Positions 10,539-22,760 of a DNA stretch of 64,000 nt are shown one piece after another. Both the position numbers and the translations under genes were made by a program. Source of the stretch: Hygrophila difformis. Taxonomy: Eukaryota; Streptophyta; Magnoliopsida; Lamiales; Acanthaceae. The first letter of the stretch is position 1, and each line of letters begins with the position of its first letter. Below the pieces are notes generated by a model. It ran no database searches, was not told the origin of the DNA, and saw only the letters and a list, made by a program, of their open reading frames with translations. Location of the stretch: assembly GCA_030278955.1 (NCBI GenBank), contig JAOANR010000010.1, positions 18,506,444 to 18,570,443 of the forward strand, in the 5' to 3' direction.

Positions 10539-13500
10539 AACTTTTGACGATTTCCCACACGAGTATTTTCTAAAATATCCCAAGTTGAATTTATTAAATG
10601 AAAAGAGTTATGGTTCACGGGAAGGGGTTTAGGGATATATCAAGATTGTTACTCTTTTTATTACTCAAGTGTGGTGCTTTAATTTCAAATGGCGTTGTGG
10701 TCCTCTCTGCCAGGGAACTGTTGACAAATCTCATGGTACAGCCGGGATAGATTGACCTTCAGCCTGTCACACTGAGGGTCCCCGGCATATGTACCATGAT
10801 ACTTCTCATCAATTCTTGCCATGAGATTCCCTGCCATGAAACTTTTGACAGATTTCCACTAGATAAGTATTTTCCGAAAAATCATAATCCTGGTTTAGGT
10901 TTTATTCAATGAAACCAATTTATGATGGCGGAGTTGTGATTAGGGATAGATTTATAGGTTGTCACGTTTTTATCACTCGTGTTTAAGAAACTGTGGCCCG
11001 AAAGCGCACGGTGTCAAAAATTGCAGTAATTTATAGTAAGACCGGATCGTTCACTGGAGGATGTGCGATAGAAGCAGGGCCCACGTCGTTTTACTAGATT
11101 TTTCATTCGTATTGCTCCAATGGTTTGAAAAGTGATTAACAACTACTGACATGAATTTAAACTACATTATGAAAGCATTTAAATTTATTCTACGAAGCAG
11201 AATAAGTCTATACTAGAAAGCAGGTAAAGTTATTCTAAAAAGCGATAATAACTATCTATGGAAGCAGTGAATAATTTACATTATGCCAGCTGTGAGGCTG
11301 AATCATAATGTAGACAGAAGGGACAGGAAGAACAGAATAACAATTGGACAAGATTTAGACAAGGCAGTATTAAATTTCCATTTTTATACACAGATCTTGG
11401 CTTGGGATAATCCTATCAGATAGCTAATTCTCATGCTCTCAATAATGCTTTCCCTTTAACAGACAGGTACTTACAATATGAGTTTACATGTTCTTAAAAC
11501 CACAGATTCTAAGATACCACAAATTTGTAACTGCCCTGGCCTGGGTATGTTACTTCATCTATGGTGGATGAGCAACACCTGACAGATCATTTATTGACAT
11601 GCCAAGTACTACTGTCATTCTCCCATGTCACACCCAAAGATTCTAATTGACCCCTAAACTATCCCTTAACTGTCGATCCTAGTAGCAGTTACGCAACTCT
11701 CAATACAACCGAGTGACCTCTAATGGAAGCGGTTAAAAGAAAGCAGTAGTGTGTTCACTTCCTTCCGGGTGATTATGAGATACAAACTAATGAAACGAAC
11801 TAATAAGTTAGTTCGTTCCGGATGCACTCACTCAAGACTCAAAAATAGGCTTTGGCAGAAGAGGATAGCAGTTGAAAGAAAACTCAACCCTATCTTAGAA
11901 AATAACCGAGGCCTGGATGATGTTCCTCTGAGATTATTTACTACACTGTATTTGAGTCCAAGTGGACCCCATCTCGGTGTAATATCCAATCTTGGATTTC
12001 CAACAAACAGCAATTTTGGAAAATAATGGATTTGAAAATCATTCCCTAAACAGGTACTAGACTCTCAGTTAAAACACAGACCCTTTCATTCTAGGTGAGA
12101 CCTAATCGCTGACTCTGCTTCTAATTTCCCAAATTCAACCCCCAGTCGAATATGAATTAGTCATAACTGAAGGATTTATCCCTTGTTTAGATCCAGATTT
12201 TTATAAATGAATTTTTGTTGGAAATTTAACATGCAATATCTGTTTAAGAATTAGACTTCTATTGTCCAAGGGAAGGATCCCAAAATATTATAGACCACAA
12301 TAGTTACATAATAATAACATGCATACAGATATATGGGAATGTAAAATGAAATGACCCAAAATATATCACGGGTCTAGACAGAAGATGAAACACAATCATG
12401 AAATGGCCAGAGGACCAAAGTAATGGCAGGGTGATCAGGTGAATTGCAAACATCTGCTATTCAATATCCTGATAACTCGGATGGAATGAATTTTAAACAG
12501 CTTAAACCCTATAATGGTGGTGTCAATACCAGTTTGGCCTCCGCTGTCTGTGAATTCGGATAAAAACCTACATGCTTCCTCTCTGCAATACTTATCAGCT
12601 AATGTTGACAGACATTAGCAGAGTTTTATTGCAAATTGGAATTTGGGTTGGAAATTAAGATAATAAAATAAACTGTATCTGGATGGGCGTCAGCCGAGCA
12701 GCTATTATAACCCCGGATGGGCGAACCGCCAAGGCTTCCACTGACAGTCATCCAGACCATGCAAAATAACATTTAGCAATTAATACCCAGAATACGAGCT
12801 AGTTATCCATAAGGGAATACCCGCCAACATTAGTCTGATGTAGTCTTTACTAATTGTTACACACAACACGCAAAGACAAAATCAACAAGAAATGGAAGAA
12901 GATCCCTTGTATGAGAGACATTGGTTTCTCATGCAAGGTTGTGGATTGGGTCCACAATTGATGATCTTAAATAATCCCTCTTACCATAATTAATCACAGT
13001 CCGGATTATCTGCTTAAGTCATCAAGATTTTGTTTATAGAGGAGCATTTTAATGGCAATTGAACAAAGGTCCTTTAATCATGATGATTATTGATAGTTAA
13101 TTATTGCTAATCTCAATCTTTAATCATTAATGACTCAAGGGTTCAATTAGTTAAGCGATGAAAATGGAGAATCAAAATTTGGGCAGCATAACACCCTATA
13201 TTGCAATTCCAGAATGTTACACCTTAACCCGTGGGGTTATGATGTGAGTGATGCAATATAATATAGGTAGAGAATGAAGAATGTTTGAGATTAAATAGAG
13301 AGAAGGGAGTCTTTGTCGCGATATCATAAATTTTGTCGCGGACCGAGGTCCGCGACATGGGTATCCCGACAAGTTTTTAGAATTTTTGGCAGCATAACGC
13401 TTCTTTGTCGCTAAGCAGGATTTTGTCGCGGAACGTGGTTCCGCGACAAGGTTGTTCCGCGACAAAAGGTTTTCAGAAAATTTTTAAAGCATTTGGTCCT

Positions 13501-14123
13501 TGTCGCTATGCATGGAAAATTTTGTCGCGGAACGTGGTTCCGTGACAAGATGTTCCGCGACAAGGGTTTTCAAAGAAATAAGGGCATGGCATAATTTTTC
13601 TGTCTCAGAATGAGATTTTTGTCGCGAAACGTGGTTCCGCGACAAGAATGTTCCACGACCAAAAAAATCATGCGGACAAAATGCAAGAGTTTGGCTCCTT
13701 GATCGCCAAACAGGGTTTTGTCGCGGAACGTGGTTCCGCGACAAGGTGTTTCGCGACAAAGGGTTTTAAAATATGAAGACAAGTGTCTTTAGACACCTTT
13801 GTCGCGGAACAACCATTTTGTCGCGGAACGTGGTTCCATGACAAAAGGCGGTTGGCGACAAAGGTGGTTCAGGACAAAAGTCAGAAAAAGCAGAAATGAA
13901 CAGTGGCATGCAAACAGCGTGATCTCACCCTATTTCAGATCAAAAAGCTATTCTAGGCTAAAAACAAACAAGAAACATTCAAAATATGGAAGAACATGCT
14001 TAAACAAACTCGACAGAATTTAAAAATAAAGCAAGAATCCTAATCTAGGGGTTTGACCACGCTTAAATACACAGCATCATCCATAAAATGCAAACAGTAA
14101 TCATAAAAATAGCATAATGGGGG
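10536..14123 (-). repeat. Older Athila-type 3' LTR, cut by a younger element
   Basis: Starts TGAAACTTTTGACG like the other Athila LTRs here and runs parallel to 14124-17810 with clear divergence and a deletion of about 120 bases (near 11745). It breaks off at AATGGGGG, the equivalent of about 17812 in the younger LTR, where the younger element begins. The missing last kilobase is not found next to the right end of the younger element. Confidence 0.85.
13311..13880. repeat. Palindrome cluster in the older LTR
   Basis: Repeated short hairpins built on GTCGCGGAAC and its complement, for example 13334-13357 with arms TGTCGCGGAC and GTCCGCGACA. The arms here are GC-rich while the surrounding LTR is AT-rich. 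Same location as the clusters at 17028-17560 and 32276-32843. Confidence 0.8.
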
Positions 14124-17027
14124 TGAAACTTTTGACGAGTTTCGTTAACTCGAGCTTTTGCTAAAATATTATACCAGGTTAGATTTATTAAATGAACAGC
14201 GTTATGATTCACGGGAAAAGGTTTAGGGATATATCAAGATTATTAGTCTTTTTATTACTCAAGTATGGTGCTTTGGTTTCAAATGGCGCTGTGGTCCTCT
14301 CTGTCATGAAATGTTGACAAATCTCATGGCATAGCCGGGATAGGTTGACCTTCAGCCTGTCACACTGAAGATCCCCGGCAAGTATGCCATGATACTCCTC
14401 ATCAATTCTTGCCATGAGAGTTCCTGCCATGAAACTTTTGACAGATTCCCACTACATGAGTATTTTCCGAAAAATCATGGACCTGGTTTAGATTTTATTT
14501 AATGAAACCAATTTATGATGGCGGTGTTGTGATTAGGGATATATTTATACGTAGTCATGTTTTTATTGCTCGTAGTTAAGAAACTGTGCTCCCGAAAGCG
14601 CACGGAGTCAAAAATTGCAGTAATTTATAGTAAGACCGGATTGTTCACTGGAGGATGTGCGATAGAAGCAGGTCCCACGTCGTTTTACTAGATTTTCCAT
14701 TCGTATTGCTCAATAGGTTTGAAAGATGATTAATATCTACTGACATGAATTTAAAACTAGATCTAGAAAACAGTTAAATTAATCTACAAAGCAAATAAAT
14801 CTATTCTAGAAAGCGGATAAGAATTATTCTAGGAATACGGTAAACATTATCTATGAAAGCAGGGAAAAGGTGCATTGTGCCAACCATGAAGTTGAGTCAC
14901 AATGTAGATAGAAAGGACAGGAAGAAAAGAATGAAAATTTGGACAAGAGTGAGACACTGCAATATTAAACTTCCATTTTCATACGCAGATCTTTGTTTGG
15001 GATAATTCTATCAGATAGCTAATTCTCATGCTCTCAATAAGGCTTTCCCTTTAACAGACAGGTACTTGCAATATGAGTTTACATGTTCTTAAGACCGCAA
15101 TTTCTAAGATACCACATATTCATAACTGCCCTGGCCTGGGTGTGTTACTTCATCTGTGGTGGAAAAGCAACACCCGACACATCATTTATTGAAATGCCAA
15201 GTACCACTATCATTCTCCCATGTCACACCCAAAGATTTGAATTAAGCCCTAAACTATCCCTTAGCTGTCAATCCTAGTAGCAGTTACACAACTCTCAATA
15301 CAACCGAGTGACCTCTAATGAAAGCGGTTAAAAGAAAGCAGTAAAGAAAGCATTTAAAACCTATCACTCGGAGGTTTTGAAAATCTGACCCTGGTAGTAA
15401 AAGACAGCTCCCCATCAGAATGAAGGAGTATGGATCAAGAATTCCCGGCTCTCAGTGAACCACTAGTGTGTTCACTTCCCTCCGGGTGATTATGAGATAC
15501 AAACTAATGAAACGAACTAATAAAATTAGTTCGTTCCGGATGCACTCATTCAGGACTCAAAAGTAGGCTTTGGCAGGAGAGGATAGCAGTTGAAAGAAAA
15601 CTCAACCCTATCTTGGAAAATAACCAAGGCCTGGATGATGTTCCTCTAAGATTATTTACTACACTGTATTTGAGTCCAAGTGGACCCCATCTCGGTGTAG
15701 CACTTAATCTTACATTTCCATCAACCAGCAATTTTAGAAAATAATGGATTTGAAAATCATTCCCTGTCAGGTACTAGACTCTCAGTTAAAACACAGACCC
15801 TTTCAGTCTAGGTGAGACCTAATCGCTGAATCTGCTTCTTAATTCCCCAAAATACAACCCTTGACAGAATATGAATTAGTCATAACTGAAGAATTTATCC
15901 CTTACTCAGATCCGGATTTTATAAAGAGGTTTTTGTTGGAAATTTATAAAGCGATATCTGTTTAAGATCTAGACTTCTATTGTCCAAGGGAAGGATCCCA
16001 AAATAAATACAGACCACAGTAATATATGATATTATCATGCATAAAGATATATGGAAGTGTAAAATTAATTGACCCAAAATATAGATGCGGGTCTAGACAG
16101 AAGGTGAAACACAGAATGAAGTGGTCAAGGGACCAAAGCAATGGCAGAATGATCAGGTGGACTGTAAACATCTACTGTCCAATTTCCCAATCACTCAGGT
16201 GGAGCGAATTTAGACAGTGTAGACCCTATAATGGTGGTGTCAACACCAGTTGGGCCTCCACTGTCTGTGAATTCGGATAAAAACCTACATGCTTCCCCTC
16301 TGCAATGATCATCAGTTGGCATTGACTGATGCCAACTGACTCCCACTACAGATTGGAATTTGGGTTTGGAGATTAAGGTAAGAGAAATAAAACTGTATCT
16401 GGATGGGAGTCAGCCGAGCAGCTATTATAACCCCGGATGGGCGAACCGCCAAGGCTTCCACTGACAGCCATTCAGACCATGCAAAATAACAATTAGTAAC
16501 TAATACCCAGAATACGAGCTAGTTATCCATGAGGGAATACCCGCCAACATTAGTCTGATGTATTCTTTACTAATGGTTCCACACATCACACAAGGACAAA
16601 ATAAGAAACAAGAGAAGATCCCTTGTATGAGAGACATTGGTTTCTCATGCAAGGTTGTGGATTGGGTCCACAATTGATGGTCTTAAATAATCCTTCATAC
16701 CATAATTAATTACAGTCCAGATTATCTGTTTAAGCCATCAAGATTTTGTTTATACAAGAATGTTTTAATGGCAATTGAACAAAGGTCCTTTAATCATGAT
16801 GATTATTGAAGAGTGATTATTGCTAATCTTAATCTTTAATCATTAATGAGTCAAGGGTTCAATCAGTTAAGTGATGCAAATGGAGAATCAAAATTTGGGC
16901 AGCATAACACCCTATATTGCAATTCCAGAATGTTACATCCTAACCCGTGGGGCTATGATGTGAGTGTTTGCAATATAAAATTGGGAGAGAATGAAGGTTG
17001 TTTGAGATTAAATAGAGAGAGAGGAAC

Positions 17028-17560
17028 CTTGTCGCGATATCATAAATTTTGTCGCGGACCAAGATCCACGACATGGACATCCCGACAAGTTTTTAGAATT
17101 TTTGGCAGCATAACGCCTCTTTGTCGCTATGCAAGGTTTTGTCGCAGAACGTGGTTCCGCGACAAGGGTGACATCGCGACAAAGTGTTTTCATAAAATTC
17201 CAAGGCATTTGAACCCTTGTCGCTATGCATGGAAATTTTTGTCGCGGAACGTGGTTCCGCGACAAGGTGTTCAAAGATCAAAGAACATGGCATAATTTTT
17301 CTGTCTCGGAATGGGATTTTGTCGCGGAACGTGGCTCCGCGACAAGGTGATTCCGCGACAAGAAGCCATGGAGACAAAATGCAAGAGTTTGGCTCCTTTG
17401 TCGCTATGCATGGACAGTTTTGTCGCGGAACGTGGCTCCGCGACAAGGTATTCCGCGACAAAGGGTTTTAAATTATGGAGACAAGTGTCTTGAAACACCT
17501 TGGTCGCGGAACATGGCTCCGCGCCAGAAGGCGGTTGGCGCCCAAGGTGGTTCAGGACAA
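17028..17560. repeat. Palindrome cluster in the transcribed part of the 3' LTR
   Basis: Hairpins with arms such as TTGTCGCGGAAC and GTTCCGCGACAA, separated by 30-80 bases. Some arms are decaying by C-to-T or G-to-A changes (for example GATCCACGAC near 17063). Compared with the 5' LTR it lacks one 15-base and one 19-base piece. Confidence 0.8.
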
Positions 17561-18179
17561 AAGTCAGAAAAAGCAGAAATGAACAGTGGCATGCAAACAG
17601 CGTGATCTCACCCTATTTCAGATCAAAAAGCTATTCTAAGCTAAAAATAAGCAAGAAATATTCAAAATAAGGAAGAACATGCTTAAACAAAAATAACAAG
17701 TAAGGGCAGAATATTAAAATAAAGCAAGAGTCCTAATCTAGGGTTTAATCACACATCCACACAACATTATCCATAATATGCCAACAGTAAACATAAAAAA
17801 ATAACAAAATGGGGGTCAAATGACCCCAAAATGAAAAAGAAAGCATAAATCCATGGGGTGTGAGACCCATTTCATGATTTGGGACACAAATGCTGAATGT
17901 TTTCCCATATTATTAAGTGGGTGCTGTTAATACCCATGATTTGGGTATTACAAACCCTAAAACAAGAGTTTAGAAACCAAAACATGATACAAAGTGGCTA
18001 TCTAGGCACTGTGAACAGTAAAACACTAAACTAAGCTAAACTAAGTGCAAAAATTAAATAATACATGAAAAATAAAACTAAACTACACTACCTAAGAGAG
18101 AACTCCTACTGCTTGCCTTCAAGAACTTCTAACAAAATTTCAACCAACCAACAACCCTTAGCTCATGGGAGACACCTCA

Positions 18180-18187
18180 TATTTATA
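18180..18187 (-). promoter_or_regulatory. LTR TATA box
   Basis: Minus strand TTCTATAAATATG. It lies about 620 bases into the LTR and about 70 bases downstream of the palindrome cluster at 18260-18500, so transcription should start near 18150. The matching box in the 5' LTR is at 33462-33469. Confidence 0.65.
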
Positions 18188-18259
18188 GAAGTGTAACCCT
18201 AAGCCCATGGGCCTTGATTCTAGCCCATTGTGTCTTAAGACATCACACACATCACAGCT

Positions 18260-18500
18260 TTGTCTCGGAACATCAAGTTGGTCGCGGAACACACTGCATG
18301 TGGCAAGGCTTCTCGACTGGGTTTTGTGTCTCTATTTGTGCATCTTGGTCGCGGAATGGACCTTTGTCGCGGAGCATGCCATCGCGACAAGGGTCATCGC
18401 GCCAAGGGCTTGGCTGGTCTCCTCTTCATTTGGGGCCAGTTGGTCGCGGAACATGCCTTTGTCGCGGAACACTGCATCGCGCCAAGGGCTTCCGCGACAA
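18260..18500. repeat. Promoter-proximal palindrome cluster of the 3' LTR
   Basis: Copies of GTCGCGGAAC and its inverse directly upstream (in element sense) of the TATA box. Several copies have GTCGCG changed to GGCGCG. GGCCCA motifs (site II type) lie just upstream at about 18511-18545. Confidence 0.75.
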
Positions 18501-18806
18501 AGGTCTTTCTGGGCCTGCTGGATTGGGCCAGATGGGCCGAAAATATTCTTTTTGTGGGCTTTTCTATCTTTTTCCCATCTTGTTCATTCCTTTTCTTTTT
18601 CTCATGTTTTTGGATTTTTCTAACATAAATATGCAATAAAATTACATATTTATGTCTTTTTCATACCAGCTTATTATTTTTACAATTATGCATAAATCAG
18701 TCCAATTCGACTGCTTTCTTACTTAATGTAAGACCGGAATGCGATCAAATGCCCGTTTAAGACACGGAAATGGATTGAAAATAATGGTCATTTTTGGCCA
18801 TTATCA

Positions 18807-18821
18807 ACATCCTCACATTTA
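18807..18821 (-). other. Athila-type polypurine tract
   Basis: Minus strand TAAATGTGAGGATGT stands directly before the first TG of the 3' LTR. Only part of it is pure purine, but the position is right, and the same motif recurs at 21211 and 23107. Confidence 0.6.
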
Positions 18822-20480
18822 ATACTGATCGTCCCCGAGCAGTCAGAGTCAATGTTCGTAAGAACACGGACTCTACATATTCAATTCATTTTCGTGGCTT
18901 CAAAAATATCATTCTTTTTAGATTGGGATAAGACAATCAAAAACTACAAGTATTGAATTCCCTTGATTGCAGTGTTTAATGAAATGATACTTGCTCACTA
19001 TATCGGGCCTACAAATCAAACATTATTATCAATCCTTCATGAATATTATGTTTGAAAGATGTAAGGATTAGGGATGAGAATTAGAGGATGATATGAACAT
19101 GTGTAATAAGACGAGGCCTCACATATAAGAGAATCGGAAAATTCACTCACTCTCAATTGGGGTTTAATCATGAACACTCATAATCAATTTTAATTAAATT
19201 ATCCCATAAGCTTGCAATCAGACCAATTCGCCACCGGCTCATTTCCTCAAGTCGAGATCACGAGGTCTTATTTAAGGGTTATAACGGGGCATACGGTTGT
19301 AACATTAGGTAGGAAAGGGAAATTATTGGGCTAAGAAATGGCAAAGATTTGTTCTATCGTAACTTGGCATTTTTATTTAAAATTTATGATCATCAATGTT
19401 TCTCTTTCTTTTTGACTTTCTTTTGCATGACATTAGACTATTGTCTAATTGCTTGTCATTCGCAATTTATTGATGTTGAATGAAATTCAACTTCTCTTCT
19501 TTTTTTTTTTTTTTTTTTTTTTGAATCGGTTTATAGAATACCGATTTACAGTTTTTATTGATGATAAAAAATTTAATGCCTTGATAGAATTCGTCCTTGC
19601 ACACTTGGGTTTGAATTTCTTGGTCTTTTTATAAGGCTAGGAATAATATAGAAGGCTTCAAAGAAAAATTAGGCTTATAGGCTCAAATTGGTTAATCCTA
19701 AGGGGAAAATATTTTTGGGTTTGGATTTCAAACGAAGGCCAAAAATTTGGGTTTTCTAGGTGCCTCGATCATATGCTCGATTTCGGGAATATGGCATGGT
19801 CTTGAATCGGTCCCAATCGCAAGTTCTAGTTTCCTTTAATCAAAATGATTCACACATCAAAGAAAACGAATGAGTAAAAGTGACTCATGGCTCAAATCTC
19901 ACAAGGTTGGGTTAATTCATGTCATACAATATTCTCAAATTTAATCCAAGCTTAATTCTAACAATTTATTCAATCGAAATCTCTAGCATGCAGATTCATT
20001 ACCCAATAAGCTGATCGCATCATTAAATTTTTATAGCTCAAAACCTCAGGAATTCATTTCATGCATGTCTTCAATTATATTATCCCAATTTAAAAGTCTG
20101 AAAATTTAATCATAAGCCTAAATTCAACCTGTGAATTTAGAGCAGGTTTATGCATATTTTTGCTGGTTATTTAATTGAAAGCAGTAAAGAGGCACTGCTG
20201 ACATACTGAGTATGTCAACAGCACATTTTTGGTCTGACAGTCACTTATTCATCTCGGACTGTGCAGACATCTTTTCAAAGGAAAGCAGGTAAAAATCTGT
20301 TCAGTGGTCTCAAAAGCTGAGTTCCAATTTAGGGAAAGCAAATAAATACATCCGAGGTAAGGGATTCTCGTGCAGTTAATACGAACCCGCACACACAAAA
20401 GGAGACATCCCTTGTAGGATACTACTACTAGACTGGAAATAAAACTAAGCAGGGTAAATTCGGATTCATCCTTCTTCCTT
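18822..20480 (-). other. 3' untranslated region shared by three Athila-type copies
   Basis: Non-coding region between the F-box gene and the polypurine tract. It matches 34104-35694 and 61842-63300 over most of its length, so it is an old shared part of the family. A long T tract lies near 19500. Confidence 0.75.
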
Positions 20481-22283
20481 TCAGAACATGTATCTAGCCC
20501 AGTGGAGATAGCTGGATAGCTCACACCGCAGACACCAATCATTGGGATCTGTTATGGCCTCGTGATCCCTGGGGCAGTAAACTCTGCCTTCCTGATCAGC
20601 CCATAGGAATGGGGTGTCTGGTTGGTCAACCATCCACTCGAGGACATTGACGGATGTGTCTTGGAAGACTGACCATCTTGTCACTATCCTGTCAATCATC
20701 CTGATTCCCTGCTCGACCTGCCCTGCGTCCTCCTTGCTCATGAGCATCAACCCGTAGGCGAAGATTGTAGCTTTATGATTGTCCTCAATCCCCAGGCGTA
20801 GCAGTTCATAGGCTTGCTCTTCTTTCTCTTCTGCGAATGCCATCATTGCTGGAATGATTTGGAGATTGTGGTTTCCAGCCTGGTCGCATGTCCGAAGGAA
20901 TCTTCGTTTCTCCCAACGATAGTACTCCCGCCCTCTCTTTATAGTGGATGAGTTGACCTCGCATCGTTTGTAGACGATGGAGAGGTTCCCGGCATCCCTG
21001 AATTTCTTGCGGGTTTGCTGTGCCTTGAAGGCTTCACTGATGTCATTCTCTCCTACACGAGAGAGGATTTCACCCAGGAGTTCGAGGGGTAAGTCCAGCA
21101 GATGGGTTTCTTCTGGAGCAGGGTCTGGAATGGGAGGATTACCCCTGAAAAGATAAGAAGTGATGAATCCAATTTTTATATAATTTTCACCAATTATTCA
21201 AGTTCAGAAACCAACATCCTCACATTTAGAGCTTTGCTCTAGATGTGAGATTATTAAATCTCTGACTTGAATTTTTAATTTAAAGCACATGTAAACAATA
21301 TTTGGTTTTAAATGGGCTAAAGAGCCCAAAATGAAATAGAATTGGCCATTGGGCCTAAAATCTTTTTAATGGGCCATAGGGCCCAAAAGTTTTCAGTTTT
21401 ATTAAACAAGTCCGAGACACTTGTTGGAAGTGGAATGAGATGGATAGATGGAAATGGAATGCTCGAATATTGGATTGTGCAATGGAGACGTGGCGGAACG
21501 GATCTGCTGTTTCTGGATAGCTTGGACTGTTTGGACAGTTTCAGCATCCAAAAATTTGCAAACACTGTTTTTAATTTTTTAAAAATGGTTGACTTGTTTT
21601 ATTTAACAAAGGTGGGATGTGAGTGGTCCCATTTTGGGTTTTTGAAAAGGATAGCAGTTGGGTGACAAAAATACTGCTATCTTACTCACACTAGTGTTCC
21701 ATTGGGAACAAAAGACTCAAGTCAAACATTAAACAAAATAACTCTTTTTGTCTTTTTCTAAAAGTTGCTTTTATTAAAAGTGGGAGCTCCTTATTGGGTG
21801 TTTGTACTATGTTTCCATAAACAAACAAGCATTTATTCCCATGAGATTTCTAACATGGGAACAAATGTGCCCAAAAAGATCTTACCTCTTTTATTACACC
21901 AAAACAACACTGTAGAGGTCACATCAAGATCAATCAAACCAATAACATCAAGATATTCAAAACAATACCCAAATGTTCATCAGTTTGTTCTTTCCAGTTT
22001 TAAACCTTCAAAAACTTATCCATTAACAGTTTTAAAACAAGCTCTCAAGTAGGTTTTTAAGGGTTTCAAAAAGAACTTCAAAGAGCTCCTTAAAACCGAG
22101 AGCATTCAAAATCGCAGAACAGAGAAAACAAAAACTCACACCAACCACATTATGCCATTCTCAACCCAAGAAAAAGAAACAAAAGGGTTCGAAAGAGGCC
22201 ATGAACAGGTGGAAAAAGTGGTTTTACCCTCCCCTCCTAGGCACGGGTCCAAGGTTTGGGAGGAGTCCATGAAATCGGTCCAT
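20481..22283 (-). CDS. F-box-type gene carried by the retrotransposon (two exons)
   Basis: Exon 1 is 22283-22228 and exon 2 is 21144-20481. The donor reads GG|GTAAAA and the acceptor TTTTCAG|GGG. The two exons total 720 bases, the phase fits and the stop is in frame, giving 239 residues. From about residue 34 the protein reads LLDLPLELLGEILSRVG, the start of an F-box, the domain that binds SKP1 in SCF ubiquitin ligases. The C-terminus has a C-H-C-C pattern (CPRDHE then WCLRC), possibly zinc binding. The layout recalls the plant At1g67623-like F-box family, from memory only. A pyrimidine-rich leader precedes the ATG. The gene sits in the env position, in the same sense as gag-pol. A relic in the older copy (35695-35873) shows it was inherited. 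Whether it is expressed is unknown. Confidence 0.72.
21145..22227 (-). other. Intron of the F-box-type gene (inferred)
   Basis: 1083 bases, GT at 22227-22226 and AG at 21146-21145 on the minus strand. It contains a copy of the polypurine-tract-like motif (about 21211-21227). No open frame of note. An intron in the same sense as the genomic RNA would be lost if spliced RNA were reverse transcribed, so its presence implies that unspliced RNA is the template. Confidence 0.65.
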
Positions 22284-22432
22284 AGTTTCCCTTAGAAAAA
22301 GAGCGATAAGGTTGCGAAGAACACGTGGTGTTCGTTCGGATGAGAGAAAAATGGGGGAAAAGAAGATGAAGAAACTGGAGGAAGTTGAAATGACAGAAGA
22401 AGGTGAAAAGAAACCGGAGGGGGTGGGGGGGA

Positions 22433-22760
22433 GTATAAATACTTGAACTTTTGTCGCGGAATCCGAGACTTTGTCGCGGAACCCGGTTCCGCGACAAGGC
22501 ATCGCGACATTAGAGAGGTCGCGGAGTTGAGGGTTGGTCGCGGAGTCATGTTCCGCGACAAGGCTACCGCGACAAAGTTCAGTATGGAGACAGTCAACGC
22601 AGGTCGTGTCGCGGAGCAGGGCTTGGTCGCGGAGTCATGCTCCGCGACAAGGTGCATCGCGACAAGATGTGGGGAAGGGTTAAGAAGGAAAAGGGAGTTT
22701 GTCGCGGAACAGGGCCTGGTCGCGATGCATGACATCGCGACAAAGGACCTTCCGCGACAA
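22433..22760 (-). promoter_or_regulatory. Candidate promoter of the F-box-type gene with palindrome cluster
   Basis: 22451-22760 holds hairpins of the same family as the LTR clusters. Their arms vary together: TTGTCGCGGAAC/GTTCCGCGACAA (22471-22497), GTCGCGGAG/CTCCGCGAC (22626-22648) and GTCGCGATG/CATCGCGAC (22719-22741). Directly downstream in gene sense is GTATTTATAC (22442-22433), a weak TATA-like box on the minus strand that reads as a good TATA on the plus strand. GGCCCA motifs lie upstream near 22793-22816. Then come a TC-rich leader and the ATG at 22283. Confidence 0.55.

Larger units (their letters stand above)
14124..18806 (-). repeat. Athila-type 3' LTR (younger element)
   Basis: Minus strand runs TGATAATGGCC (18806) to AAAAGTTTCA (14124). 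Contains a TATA box at 18180-18187, a promoter-proximal palindrome cluster (18260-18500) and a second cluster in the transcribed part (17028-17560). Nearly all of its length difference from the 5' LTR comes from two deletions or expansions inside the 17-kb cluster. Confidence 0.9.

Noticed and set aside
13025..13160. Possible gene upstream of the palindrome cluster in the LTRs
   Set aside because: The stretch is non-coding in all three LTR copies.
14119..14123. GGGGG as a target duplication of the younger Athila element
   Set aside because: The right flank (from 34089) is internal element sequence and does not contain it.
16846..17605. Many overlapping frames with SRN, PRQ, FRDK and VAE patterns (also at 13217-13860, 22237-22832, 32094-32952 and 33489-33921)
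   Set aside because: They are translations of the GTCGCGG palindromes in all frames and on both strands.
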